A stretch of DNA of 64,000 bases from a gamma proteobacterium HTCC2207 (GCA_905182265.1 CAJJAO010000019.1:62001-126000), one strand, 5' to 3'. Positions 37,151-45,918 are shown, counted from the first letter of the stretch. Made by a program: numbers and translations. Notes: a model not told the origin generated them from the letters alone.

Positions 37151-37191
37151 TAGCTGAAATAACCTAGCTGATATAACCTAGCAGCTATAGG
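37151..37191. repeat. 14-base tandem repeat, 3 units, upstream of htpX
   Basis: TAGCTGAAATAACC at 37151, TAGCTGATATAACC at 37165 and a weaker copy at 37179. The rest of the 264-base gap between the divergent carboxypeptidase and htpX holds no gene. Confidence 0.8.
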
Positions 37192-37289
37192 TCAACTAGG
37201 GATAACAGCAGTAAATTACTGCTTGAATTTTAGCCAAATGACCACATTAACTTGGTAAGCAGCGTCATCATTAATTATAGGGTTCGACT

Positions 37290-38180
37290 ATGTACAGAAT
37301 TGGTTTATTTCTCGCCACCAACCTCGCGATCATTTTTGTCGCTAGTATTTCGCTAAGGCTATTAGGTGTAGAGAGCATTCTTGCCAACAATGGGGTTGAC
37401 CTTAACTTGTCGGCGCTGCTCATTTTCTGTGCTGTCTTTGGATTCGCCGGCTCATTTATCTCATTGCTGATGTCCAAATTTATGGCTAAGCGCTTCAGTG
37501 GCACCAGAATTATTACGCAGCCACAGAATGAACAAGAGCGCTGGCTCATTCAGAATGTCACCACATTGGCCAAAAAATCTGGCCTTGGTATGCCTGAAGT
37601 GGGTATCTTTCCCGCCCAGCAATCTAATGCATTTGCGACGGGTTGGAATAAAAATAACGCACTGATCGCGGTGAGCCAGGGGCTACTGGACCGCTTTAGC
37701 GAAGACGAGGCCCGGGCTGTATTAGCCCACGAGATTGGCCATGTAGCCAATGGTGACATGATTACCCTGGCCCTGATTCAGGGCATAGTGAATACGTTTG
37801 TGATGTTTGCTGCGCGGGTGATTGGCTTCTTTGTAGATCGTGTGGTGTTAAAAAATAATCGCGGGCTGGGCCTTGGCTATTGGGTGACCACTATCGTTGC
37901 CGAAATTGCTCTGGGTATATTGGCGTCGACCATAGTGATGTGGTTTTCCCGGCAGAGAGAATTCCGCGCCGATGCTGTTGGCGCTCAACTGGCGGGCCGC
38001 TCTGCAATGGTAGGCGCCCTGGAAAGGCTCCGAGCCGAGACTCAGTCTCAGGTACCTAATCAGCTGCCAGATACCATGACTGCCTTTGGTATCTCCAGCG
38101 GCTGGAAACGCAGCCGCAGCAAACTATTTATGACCCACCCCCCTTTAGAAGACCGCATACAGGCACTTAAAAATGGATAA
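37290..38180 (+). CDS. htpX: Membrane metalloprotease HtpX
   Basis: 296 residues, four membrane helices. The zinc site HEIGH lies in [14 protein letters not shown] near 140-150, with the third-ligand Glu in [10 protein letters not shown]. HtpX helps FtsH remove damaged membrane proteins under envelope stress. The next gene overlaps it by eight bases. Confidence 0.96.
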   Translation: MYRIGLFLATNLAIIFVASISLRLLGVESILANNGVDLNLSALLIFCAVFGFAGSFISLLMSKFMAKRFSGTRIITQPQNEQERWLIQNVTTLAKKSGLGMPEVGIFPAQQSNAFATGWNKNNALIAVSQGLLDRFSEDEARAVLAHEIGHVANGDMITLALIQGIVNTFVMFAARVIGFFVDRVVLKNNRGLGLGYWVTTIVAEIALGILASTIVMWFSRQREFRADAVGAQLAGRSAMVGALERLRAETQSQVPNQLPDTMTAFGISSGWKRSRSKLFMTHPPLEDRIQALKNG

Positions 38181-38583
38181 TAAAGAAACTCTGGAGCATG
38201 AAATACCGCTCTGCCAATTAAATGACCTAGAAGAAATGGCATCCATAGAGCTCTCTATCGGCGAGAGGCGCCTATTTGCTATCCGCCAAGATAATCAATT
38301 GTATGCCTACTGGAACAGCTGCCCCCATTTGGGCATTCCACTCAATTGGATGCCAGACCATTTTCTCGACCTCGATGGTTCCCTCATCCAATGCTCGTCC
38401 CATGGCGCTCTGTTCGAAGTAGACAGTGGCAAATGCATCGCTGGCCCCTGCACTGGTGACCATTTAAAACCAGTGCAACTGCGAGTCGAAGACGGCACCT
38501 ACTATGTTGCCGCCAACCAACCCATGCCAGCAGCGCCGATTAATCTTCGAGCCCAGGCAATGGCAGATCTTGAAGGCAGCTAA
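38173..38583 (+). CDS. Small Rieske [2Fe-2S] protein
   Basis: 136 residues with CPHLG and CSSHG at about 50 and 73, the two Cys-His pairs of a Rieske cluster. No membrane anchor or catalytic domain, so it is a soluble ferredoxin-like protein (NirD/BphF class). It overlaps htpX by eight bases at its start and sfsA by 44 bases at its end. The partner enzyme is unknown. Confidence 0.85.
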   Translation: MDNKETLEHEIPLCQLNDLEEMASIELSIGERRLFAIRQDNQLYAYWNSCPHLGIPLNWMPDHFLDLDGSLIQCSSHGALFEVDSGKCIAGPCTGDHLKPVQLRVEDGTYYVAANQPMPAAPINLRAQAMADLEGS

Positions 38584-39274
38584 TTGGCTGCTCGAGTCGA
38601 ATTTCTTCCGGGGTTAAGTGGGCTCGCCATGCGATGACCTCAACCCCGGCGGCAACCGCCTCGGCAAGGGTCTGGGCATAGATTGGGTCAATCTCCGCCG
38701 CTACTTCCATGCGCTCAACCGCGCTTAACTGAACACAGAAAAACAGCACTCCTCGGTGACCCGCTGCAACCATCGCCTTGAGTTCGCGCAAATGTTTGGC
38801 ACCGCGGCTGGTAACTGAATCAGGGAAAGTGGCCAAACCAGACCCCATATCCAAGGTGACATTTTTAACTTCAACATAACAGAGGCCAAGTTCAGGGTCC
38901 TCTAATAACAAATCAATTCGGCTCTTTTCTTCACCGTAGCGAACCTCGCTACGAATTTGGCTATAACCGTTTAGTTCAGGGACTAAACCGGCCTCAATCA
39001 CTTCACGCACCAGATGATTGGGCTTGGCGGTATTCACCCCCGCCAAGTGGCCATGGCTGGTGGTGACTATTTCTAGAGTGCCAGGCAATTTACGTTTGGG
39101 ATTATCTGACAGGGAATACCAGCATGGCGCGCCCTCAACCTGACAGTTTTTCATTGAACCTGTATTTGGGCAGTGCAGGGTAATAATATCTCCCTCTGGC
39201 GTGCGCACATCGGCAAAGAAGCGTTTGTAGCGTTTTTCGAAGGTTGCAGGAAAAAGTGGGGGGCTATTTTTCAT
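38540..39274 (-). CDS. sfsA: SfsA family protein
   Basis: 244 residues, the family size. Conserved FEKRYKRFFADV, TLHCPNTGSMKNC, SRIDLLL and CYVEVKNVTL (nuclease-like D/E-K residues) are present. Known in E. coli as a sugar-fermentation stimulator; the exact function is unsettled. sfsA near dksA is a common pairing. Its 3' end overlaps the Rieske gene in convergent fashion, and its start codon is part of a 22-base repeat array. Confidence 0.93.
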   Translation of the reverse strand: MKNSPPLFPATFEKRYKRFFADVRTPEGDIITLHCPNTGSMKNCQVEGAPCWYSLSDNPKRKLPGTLEIVTTSHGHLAGVNTAKPNHLVREVIEAGLVPELNGYSQIRSEVRYGEEKSRIDLLLEDPELGLCYVEVKNVTLDMGSGLATFPDSVTSRGAKHLRELKAMVAAGHRGVLFFCVQLSAVERMEVAAEIDPIYAQTLAEAVAAGVEVIAWRAHLTPEEIRLEQPISCLQDLPLPGLED

Positions 39275-39420
39275 GGAGTTCAGGGCTTCCTTTCTTGGGG
39301 TTCAGAGCTTCTTTTCATAGAGTGCAGAGCTTCTTTTCATAGGGTGCAGAGCTTCTTTTCATGGGGTTCAGAGCTTCTTATTCATGGGGTTCAGGACTTT
39401 TTTTCATAAAGTTCATGGGT
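39269..39420. repeat. 22-base tandem repeat, about 7 units, each carrying a copy of the sfsA start region
   Basis: Units begin at 39269, 39291, 39313, 39335, 39357, about 39379 and about 39402. On the sfsA strand all but one (39291) carry ATGAAA or ATGAA, and the typical unit reads ATGAAAAGAAGCTCTG plus 6 bases. The first unit holds the true sfsA ATG. Since 22 shifts frame by one, the extra ATGs open short frames of about 12 to 15 codons ending in TGA ahead of sfsA. Confidence 0.93.
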
Positions 39421-39472
39421 TATTTCCCATGGACTGGAGTTATCTTTATGGCATTTTAGGTCGATAAAGTAC

Positions 39473-39491
39473 CCCCAGACGGGGCTTTTTT
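39473..39491 (+). terminator. Weak intrinsic-terminator-like hairpin ahead of dksA
   Basis: CCCC-AGAC-GGGG (39473-39484) followed by C and six T. It points rightward between sfsA and dksA, where no upstream plus-strand gene needs it. It could stop antisense transcription of sfsA or transcripts from the Rieske gene. Stem is only four pairs. Confidence 0.35.
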
Positions 39492-39556
39492 GCAACTATG
39501 GTCTAATATTAATGGACAACAAATAGCAATAAACTGGTCAATGATGAAAATTTACC

Positions 39557-39585
39557 TTGATAAATGCGCGTAAAATCTCTATAAA
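39557..39585 (+). promoter_or_regulatory. Sigma-70 promoter of dksA with GC-rich discriminator
   Basis: TTGATA at 39557-39562, 17-base spacer, TATAAA at 39580-39585, then CGCGGG. Predicted start near 39592 gives a leader of about 40 bases. A GC-rich discriminator is typical of promoters inhibited by ppGpp/DksA, so negative autoregulation is plausible. Confidence 0.7.
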
Positions 39586-39630
39586 CGCGGGTTCTGTTTT
39601 TTTGGCCAATATCAATCACGGATTCTATGC

Positions 39631-40107
39631 ATGGCAACAGTAAAAGCACAGTCAAAACCTGCAGCTAAAGCAAAAAGCGGCGCAGGCTCAGCAACTCTCC
39701 ACGGTTTGGCTCCCTATAAGGAAGTCAAAAAAGAAGAGTATATGAACGAGAATCAGCGTGAGCATTTCAAACTGATCCTTAAAGCGTGGCGCAACGAGTT
39801 AATGGAAGAAGTTGACCGCACCGTGACTCATATGAAAGACGAAGCGGCTAACTTTCCCGACCCGGCAGATCGCGCGACTCAAGAAGAAGAATTTAGTCTT
39901 GAACTACGCACCCGTGATCGCGAACGTAAGCTGATCAAAAAAATTGACAAGACGCTAGTGCGTGTTGAAGAAGATGACTATGGATTTTGCGACCAATGTG
40001 GCATTGACATCGGTATTCGTCGACTCGAAGCCCGCCCTACCGCCGATCTTTGCGTCGACTGTAAAACTCTCGACGAAATTAAGGAAAGACAAATCACCGG
40101 CGGCTAA
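39631..40107 (+). CDS. dksA: RNA polymerase-binding transcription factor DksA
   Basis: 158 residues. The coiled-coil tip carries DPADRA (Asp and Ala essential for action on RNA polymerase), and the four-Cys zinc finger CDQC...CVDC is near the C-terminus. An Ala/Lys-rich extension of about 25 residues precedes the conserved core. With ppGpp it lowers rRNA transcription and raises amino-acid promoters. Confidence 0.96.
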   Translation: MATVKAQSKPAAKAKSGAGSATLHGLAPYKEVKKEEYMNENQREHFKLILKAWRNELMEEVDRTVTHMKDEAANFPDPADRATQEEEFSLELRTRDRERKLIKKIDKTLVRVEEDDYGFCDQCGIDIGIRRLEARPTADLCVDCKTLDEIKERQITGG

Positions 40108-40151
40108 TCAGCCCGCCGGTTACCTGCAACTCGGACACCTCTGAGTTGCAG
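40096..40151. terminator. Two consecutive hairpins between dksA and gluQ
   Basis: ACCGGCGG (40096-40103) pairs with CCGCCGGT (40113-40120), across the dksA stop. CTGCAACTC (40124-40132) pairs with GAGTTGCAG (40143-40151). Neither is followed by a T-run. They may attenuate readthrough into gluQ or protect the dksA mRNA; a terminator between these genes is known in Shigella/E. coli. Confidence 0.6.
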
Positions 40152-40163
40152 CGCCCCCTCCCA

Positions 40164-41054
40164 ATGCAAGTCTTATCCAGTATCGGTCGTTTTGCGCCCT
40201 CTCCCACAGGTCCGCTTCATTTTGGCTCTCTGGTTAGCGCATTGGCGAGCTTTTTGGATGCACGCCAACGCAAAGGGAAATGGTTGGTGCGAATGGAAGA
40301 TATTGACCCGCCTCGAGAAGTGGCTGGTGCCAGCGACCAAATTCTCAAACAGTTAGACAGTCATGGTTTGTCATGGGACGGCCCTGTGCTCTACCAGAGT
40401 ACTCGTCTCGACAGTTATCGTGCGGCACTAGAAACCTTGGTAAAGTCGGGTCTGGTCTACCATTGCCAGTGTAATCGCCGACGCATTGTCAGCTTAGACG
40501 GTATCTACGACGGCCAATGCCGCGATCTAAAACTGCCTAAAGACGGACAGGCTGCCAGACTCAGGGTTGATAGCAGCAACATTTACTTCCGCGATCAAAT
40601 TACCGGCGACGCCCGGCAGAATCTGCACAAAGAGGTAGGTGATTTTGTCCTGCAGCGACGAGATGAACTCTACTCCTATCAGCTAGCAGTCGTTATCGAT
40701 GATGAGTACCAAGGAATCACCCATATTATGCGCGGCTCAGATCTCCATGACTCGACAGCAAGGCAAATTTATCTGCAGCGCTGTCTTGGCTATGGGCAAC
40801 CTGAATATGCGCATCTGCCGCTGGCGCTCAATACTGACGGCCAGAAACTCAGCAAACAGAACCTTGCCGCTAGTCTCGTAGAGGGCAATGAAGCAAGTAA
40901 CCTATGGGCAGCTCTGGACTGGTTACAGCAGTCGCCCCCAAAAGAGCTTCAACAGCAATCTATAGACAGAATACTGCAGTGGGGCATAGATAATTGGTCC
41001 CTTAATATCTTGGCACAGAACCCTAAAGATATGCTTGCCCCCGAGGGTTATTAG
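40164..41054 (+). CDS. gluQ: Glutamyl-Q tRNA(Asp) synthetase
   Basis: 296 residues: a GluRS catalytic domain without the anticodon-binding domain. HIGH-like motif PSPTGPLHFGSL, zinc ligands CQC...Y...C in YHCQCNRRRIVSLDGIYDGQC, and KMSKS-like GQKLSKQN are visible. It glutamylates queuosine in tRNA(Asp). ATG at 40164 is chosen because the in-frame TTG at 40146 sits inside the preceding hairpin. Usual position after dksA. Confidence 0.95.
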   Translation: MQVLSSIGRFAPSPTGPLHFGSLVSALASFLDARQRKGKWLVRMEDIDPPREVAGASDQILKQLDSHGLSWDGPVLYQSTRLDSYRAALETLVKSGLVYHCQCNRRRIVSLDGIYDGQCRDLKLPKDGQAARLRVDSSNIYFRDQITGDARQNLHKEVGDFVLQRRDELYSYQLAVVIDDEYQGITHIMRGSDLHDSTARQIYLQRCLGYGQPEYAHLPLALNTDGQKLSKQNLAASLVEGNEASNLWAALDWLQQSPPKELQQQSIDRILQWGIDNWSLNILAQNPKDMLAPEGY

Positions 41055-41166
41055 CATGAACCGCCGCAGCCTTCCTCAGTATTTGAGCCTATCCAATTTG
41101 CTTTGCTGTGCTAGCAAGAATACCATCTGCGATCGCTATCAAATAACCGGCTACGCTGTTTAATCC

Positions 41167-41343
41167 ATGCTCAATTATCGACTGGTTGCAACATTATTAC
41201 TGCTCTGCATCGTGGTGTTTCCGCTGGCTACCCAATGGGCTGTAGAGCCCGACGGCAGTTGGTTTAGGCCTTTTGTGGTTTGGGCCATGATGGTGTTCGC
41301 TGCCTATGTTGCCAACCGGCACAGGGTGCGGGATGAATCTTAA
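41167..41343 (+). CDS. cbrX: CbrX-like small membrane protein
   Basis: 58 residues, two hydrophobic segments (RLVATLLLLCIVVFPLAT and RPFVVWAMMVFAAYVA), basic end. It overlaps the cbrA start by 11 bases. In Pseudomonas a small gene, cbrX, sits exactly here and is translationally coupled to cbrA. Identification is by position, size and membrane character, not by strong sequence motifs. Confidence 0.75.
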   Translation: MLNYRLVATLLLLCIVVFPLATQWAVEPDGSWFRPFVVWAMMVFAAYVANRHRVRDES

Positions 41344-44254
41344 AATCGCCTTAACCACTCTCGCAATACTGGCCTTTGGCTGCCTAGCCGCAAGGTTGCT
41401 GGCCCAGCGCAAGGGTCGCACAAGCAAAGACCTGACTCTAGCTCTTGGCTTATTTTCAGGCACTGGCGTGCTACTTGCCATGGGTTCAATAGAGATGGCC
41501 GGCCGCTACGGGTATAGCGTTATTCTCGCTTTGATAGGCTTTACCTTGGTATTTGTTTTCTCACCGGTGATTTTTTCCCCGATTCGTCGTCTCAGCCAAA
41601 TTATTCGCTTTGCCACGCCAGTGGACTTTCTGACATTTAGGTACCGGACAAAAACCGTTGCAGTGATTGCCTGTAGCACATTGATGCTGGCTATAATTCC
41701 GCTTATTTTGGCGCAGTTCGCTGCCATGGATTCTATCGCCAATCGGCTTATTGGCGCGGACTATCAACTAGCCTTTCAACTCGACTACAGGGTAGCCACG
41801 GCAATAGCGGCTACTGCCGTGGTACTGATGATTAATTTGCGTTCGATTCAGGTGGGTGCGTCCAATCATCTCGGCTGGATTATGGCCGCGGCCGGGCTCT
41901 TACTATTACCAGCACTGTGGTTTTCTGCTTGGGTTTCGGTCACCTCGGCATTTGGTGGCCTGAGCGGAATGAACAGCTGGGTGATTGATAGCGGTCAGCG
42001 CTTTATTGTCCAGCGCATGGATTTCTCCTATAGCCTGTTTACAATCTTTCTCGCCGCTGGTTTTGCCTGCCCCATTAATTTTAGCTTGCTGGTATCCGAT
42101 AATATTTCAGATCGTCAGACCGGCATGACCTCCTGGGCTTACCCGTTGCTCGTTTTGCTCGCCTGCATTCCGGTATTTCCCCTACTGTGGAGCGGTATCT
42201 CGGTGCAGTCAGCGTCGCCCCTGCAAGATTACCTTTTTGCGTTGCCAGCCCTTGCCCAGCACCCAGTTATAGCCGGCCTTGGCAGCGCCAGTATTTTACT
42301 GCTGGGTATCTCCTTGACCTGTAGCCTAACGCTCATCATGGCAAAAATTGCCCTAAACAGTTTTGTATTACCGAGCAAAGAATTGCATCAGCAGGAAGGC
42401 CTAAGACTGTGGATAAAACAGAGGCAGATGCTCATCGCAACCGGACTTTTGGTTTTTTGCGCCTGCCTGAGCCTGATGGCCAAAGATCATAATATCAGCA
42501 ACTATTATCTGGCTTCCTTCGCCGGCTTAGCGCAACTTACGCCGGGCATGTTAGCTGTTATTTACCTACCTAAGGTGAGCCGTAAGGGCTTTATTGCAGG
42601 TCTGGTCGCTGGTATCTCGCTGTGGTTAGTGACTATATTTTTACCTCTGTTGTTTGGTGATTGGAGCTGGCATGTTCCCCTAACCGAAACAACAATCCAG
42701 TTCGGTATGCAGAATTGGGATGTCTGGGCCATTGAGGCTTTGCTGCTGAATATTACCCTCTGTACCCTATTTACCATTTACAGCACCATGGACAGAGAGC
42801 AGGAAGCTTTTGCCACCCTGTGTATGGCCGACAATATTTACATTCCTGCCCGAGTCGAAATTGCGCAAAAATCTGTCTCTGAAATAACCGATAGTCTGCG
42901 CCTGTCTCTGGGGGATGCTGCGGATATCGAAACTCAGCAGGCCCTAGATGTCCTCGGCTACGACAACGCTGAGGTTCGACCAGCCGCCCTGCGTCAACTC
43001 CGCGACACTATTAATGCCTCATTGAATATTGGCTTTGGGGTGCTGGCAGCCAATCGCATTATGGAGCAGTCTCTGCCCCTGACAATGCCCGCTGCCGATG
43101 AGCCCGATGATATTTACCTAATTGAGTCAGTGCTGGCCATTGAGGGGGATCGCCTAACGGGCATTGCCAGTGAGCTCAACAAGCTGCGTGTGCACCACAG
43201 GCAGGTACTCGACAACTTACCCATTGGCGTCATGTCGCTCGATGAGGGAGGCGAGATTGTGCGCTGGAATACCATGCTGGCGACCTATACAGGGATCAGC
43301 CAAGAAACCGCCTCAGGTCGTTTAATCACAGACCTACCCGAACCCTGGTGCAGCGCCATTGCAGATTTTATTAACAGCAGTGCCAATAGCATGGATGATT
43401 TGCTCCTCGAAATAGACGGCCAGGCGCGCTGGTATAGCCTACAAAAATCCATTCAGCAGGATAAATTTGACCCAGAGCTCGGCAGAGGAACCGCCCCCGA
43501 TATTGTCTTGCTTATTGAAGACCAAACCGAAGCGGTCAACCTTATTCAAAACTCCATCGATAATGAGCGGCTGGCATCCCTAGGTAGACTGGCCGCTGGT
43601 GTTGCCCACGAAATTGGCAATCCAGTAACGGGGATCGCCTGTATCGCGCAAAATTTGGAACACGAGACCGAAGCCGACCAGATTGCCGAGTCCGCTCGCC
43701 AGATCCTGTCCCAAACCCAGCGCATTAACCGCATTGTCGAATCATTGATTAACTTCTCTCGAGGAGGCCACGCACTGGCCCGGTCTGAGAACAGAGCTAG
43801 CCTAAGCAGTGCTGCTAACGAAGCAATCCAATTACTGACTCTTAGTGACGACACCAAGCACAACCTGCAATTTGTCTGTGATATCGACCCGGACCTAAGT
43901 ATTTTTGGTGATTACCATCAGCTGCTCCAAGTGTTTCTCAATCTACTCAGTAATGCGCGTGATGCATCACCCAACGGTGGTCAAATTAGTATTAGTGCCG
44001 TTCAGAAAAAAGATCAGCATATTGTCGTTGCCATTAGTGATCAGGGTGTAGGTATCGAGGAAAATGTGCGCAGTCGGCTTTTTGAACCCTTTGTCACCAC
44101 TAAGGATCCCGGCAAAGGGACAGGTCTGGGCCTATGGATAGTGTTTAATTTGGTCAAAAGCCTAGGTGCTGAGGTTGCTCTAACCAGTCCCGCGCAAAAC
44201 AGCGATCGCGGTACTACTGTCACGATCAATTTCCCCGTATCATCCGCACCATGA
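41333..44254 (+). CDS. cbrA: CbrA-type sensor kinase fused to a sodium/solute-symporter-like domain
   Basis: 973 residues from the ATG at 41333. Residues 1-490 form about 13 membrane helices of the sodium:solute symporter type. A PAS domain follows (about 620-720). The kinase core has the H-box GVAHEIGNPVTGIA, N-box LNLLSNARDASPNGG, and G-boxes DQGVGIEENV and GKGTGLGLWI, all intact. In Pseudomonas CbrA is a histidine-transporter-like sensor of carbon/nitrogen state. cbrB overlaps it by ATGA. Confidence 0.93.
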   Translation: MNLKIALTTLAILAFGCLAARLLAQRKGRTSKDLTLALGLFSGTGVLLAMGSIEMAGRYGYSVILALIGFTLVFVFSPVIFSPIRRLSQIIRFATPVDFLTFRYRTKTVAVIACSTLMLAIIPLILAQFAAMDSIANRLIGADYQLAFQLDYRVATAIAATAVVLMINLRSIQVGASNHLGWIMAAAGLLLLPALWFSAWVSVTSAFGGLSGMNSWVIDSGQRFIVQRMDFSYSLFTIFLAAGFACPINFSLLVSDNISDRQTGMTSWAYPLLVLLACIPVFPLLWSGISVQSASPLQDYLFALPALAQHPVIAGLGSASILLLGISLTCSLTLIMAKIALNSFVLPSKELHQQEGLRLWIKQRQMLIATGLLVFCACLSLMAKDHNISNYYLASFAGLAQLTPGMLAVIYLPKVSRKGFIAGLVAGISLWLVTIFLPLLFGDWSWHVPLTETTIQFGMQNWDVWAIEALLLNITLCTLFTIYSTMDREQEAFATLCMADNIYIPARVEIAQKSVSEITDSLRLSLGDAADIETQQALDVLGYDNAEVRPAALRQLRDTINASLNIGFGVLAANRIMEQSLPLTMPAADEPDDIYLIESVLAIEGDRLTGIASELNKLRVHHRQVLDNLPIGVMSLDEGGEIVRWNTMLATYTGISQETASGRLITDLPEPWCSAIADFINSSANSMDDLLLEIDGQARWYSLQKSIQQDKFDPELGRGTAPDIVLLIEDQTEAVNLIQNSIDNERLASLGRLAAGVAHEIGNPVTGIACIAQNLEHETEADQIAESARQILSQTQRINRIVESLINFSRGGHALARSENRASLSSAANEAIQLLTLSDDTKHNLQFVCDIDPDLSIFGDYHQLLQVFLNLLSNARDASPNGGQISISAVQKKDQHIVVAISDQGVGIEENVRSRLFEPFVTTKDPGKGTGLGLWIVFNLVKSLGAEVALTSPAQNSDRGTTVTINFPVSSAP

Positions 44255-45525
44255 CCGATACCGCTAAACAGATACTCATCGTCGAAGACGAAGACATTAT
44301 TCGTGCGTCCCTGTGTAAATTACTTGAGCGCTATGATTACGACGTGTCTCAGGCTGTCAGTGTTAAGGCGGCACAAGAAGCCTTTAACCTCAATGACTTC
44401 GACCTTATTATTAGCGACCTTAGATTGCCTGGCAGCTCTGGTACTGAACTAATTCAACCGGCGGGCTCTGTGCCTGTTCTGGTTATGACCAGCTACGCCA
44501 GCCTGCGCTCAGCCGTCGAAACCATGCGTCAGGGCGCCGCCGACTATATTTCCAAGCCTTTTGATCACGACGATATGCTGAGCGCGGTCAAACGTATTAT
44601 TGGCGAATCAGACCAGCAAAGACCGCAGCGAGTTGCCGAGAATCGATTGCTCATGGGCAACAGTCCCCAGATACTGAAGATATTGCGCACGGTTCACAAA
44701 GCAGCGCCTACTTCCGCGCCGGTACTTATTCAAGGCGAAGTCGGCACGGGGCGACGTACCATTGCAGAGACCATCCACAGTAACAGTGGGGTTGCCGATC
44801 AACCATTTGTGAGCATCAACTGTAACTCCATCAAAGAAGCGCAACTTCAGCTGCAACTTGAGGCGAGCCCAATAGGCACGTTATTTTTAAATAATGTCTG
44901 CGAGTTGCCTGCAAGTCTTCAGCCCATAGTTTTAAAGGCGCTAGAACAAAAAACATTTCGCTGCATAGCCTCCGCAGAGCAAGATCTGCAGGCTCTCTGC
45001 GAGTCAGGCCGCTTTCGTAAGGACCTATTTTACAGCCTCAATGTGGTTAAGCTGCAGGTGCCAACTCTTGCGGAGCGCGCTGCCGACATCCCCTGTTTAA
45101 CCCAATATTTTATTGATCAGTACTCCACTGAACTGGGCTTTCAAGTTCAGCTCTCGGAAGACGCCTTGCAGGCGCTATCCAATTATAGCTGGCCGGGCAA
45201 TGTTCAAGAACTGCAAAATAGGCTCTATCAGAGTGCCATCTTGTCCGAAGCCGGCGACGTTATTAGCGCTCAAATGTTGGGATTCTATGATGTACCCAAT
45301 ATTGGCGACGAATCAGATAGCCCGGAGGCTAACATTCAGAGGGCTCCTGCTGATTCTGCCAATGATGTGCCAGCGGGGCTATCACTAGAAGACTACTTCA
45401 CGAGCTTCGTCTTAGAGAATCAAGAAAATATGAGCGAAACCGCCCTCGCCCAAAAACTGGGTATTAGCCGAAAATCTCTCTGGGAGCGTCGCAACAAACT
45501 GGGTATCAGTCGCAAGAAAGCATAG
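44251..45525 (+). CDS. cbrB: CbrB-type response regulator with a degenerate AAA+ domain
   Basis: 424 residues, some 50 shorter than Pseudomonas CbrB. The REC domain (8-120) is intact with phosphoacceptor D56 in DLIISDLRLPG and K102. The AAA+ domain is damaged: Walker A reads GEVGTGRRT (162-170, Lys replaced by Arg). The ELFGHEKGAFTGA stretch that contacts sigma-54 is absent, leaving a deletion near 195-205. Walker B reads LFLNN at 211-215 in place of LFLDE. The C-terminal Fis-type HTH (ETALAQKLGISRKSLWERRNKLGI) is intact. Expected to bind DNA when phosphorylated but not to drive sigma-54. Confidence 0.9.
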   Translation: MTDTAKQILIVEDEDIIRASLCKLLERYDYDVSQAVSVKAAQEAFNLNDFDLIISDLRLPGSSGTELIQPAGSVPVLVMTSYASLRSAVETMRQGAADYISKPFDHDDMLSAVKRIIGESDQQRPQRVAENRLLMGNSPQILKILRTVHKAAPTSAPVLIQGEVGTGRRTIAETIHSNSGVADQPFVSINCNSIKEAQLQLQLEASPIGTLFLNNVCELPASLQPIVLKALEQKTFRCIASAEQDLQALCESGRFRKDLFYSLNVVKLQVPTLAERAADIPCLTQYFIDQYSTELGFQVQLSEDALQALSNYSWPGNVQELQNRLYQSAILSEAGDVISAQMLGFYDVPNIGDESDSPEANIQRAPADSANDVPAGLSLEDYFTSFVLENQENMSETALAQKLGISRKSLWERRNKLGISRKKA

Positions 45526-45584
45526 GCCATTGATTCCACTGACTCTCATTGACCACTGTTTCAATAAGTAACAATTAACAGTTA

Positions 45585-45613
45585 TTGACACAATAAATGC
45601 TAAAACTTTTAGT
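45585..45613 (+). promoter_or_regulatory. Sigma-70-like promoter for a candidate small RNA
   Basis: Perfect TTGACA at 45585-45590, 17-base spacer, TTTAGT (4 of 6) at 45608-45613. No TGGCAC-N5-TTGC sigma-54 element was seen in this 393-base gap. Confidence 0.55.
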
Positions 45614-45619
45614 TTTCTC

Positions 45620-45780
45620 TTGCCCGACGGCAATTTCTCATTAAGATGGAGCCACCAAGACGGGTTCTTGAGTAATAAAAACAATAAAAAATAATAAAAA
45701 TTGGATGGATTGCGAAAGTGTTCAAAAAGCTTCGGCTTTAGAACCGTTGAGGGGGGTTGTCGAAAGACATCCCTTTTTTA
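45620..45780 (+). ncRNA. Candidate CrcZ-like Hfq/Crc-binding small RNA between cbrB and pcnB
   Basis: The 393-base gap 45526-45918 has no gene but a promoter-like pair, an A-rich stretch at 45674-45700 with three AANAANAA motifs (AATAAAAA, AACAATAA, AATAATAA), a UUCG hairpin (AAAGC/GCTTT at 45726-45739), and an intrinsic terminator ending near 45780. In Pseudomonas the sRNA CrcZ lies in exactly this gap and sequesters Hfq/Crc through such CA motifs. Length here would be about 160 bases against about 400 in P. aeruginosa. The transcript is inferred. Confidence 0.5.
45753..45780 (+). terminator. Intrinsic terminator of the candidate small RNA
   Basis: GGGGTTGTC at 45753-45761, GAAA tetraloop, GACATCCCT at 45766-45774, one T-T mismatch, then a T-run. 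Ends well before pcnB at 45919. Confidence 0.75.
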
Positions 45781-45918
45781 TTGTCTGGGATTTTTTGTCT
45801 TTTTAGTGGATTAACAGATTCCTCTGCCAATAAGCCACTTAAGTGTCATGCAATGCTCCCGTAATCTCCTATCCTCTGGTAAACTCCTCGTTCAAACTCC
45901 TTCACCGGCAAGCTGTTC

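Noticed and set aside
45526..45918. Sigma-54 promoter for the candidate small RNA
   Set aside because: I looked for TGGCAC-N5-TTGC and found no acceptable match; the sigma-70-like pair is better.
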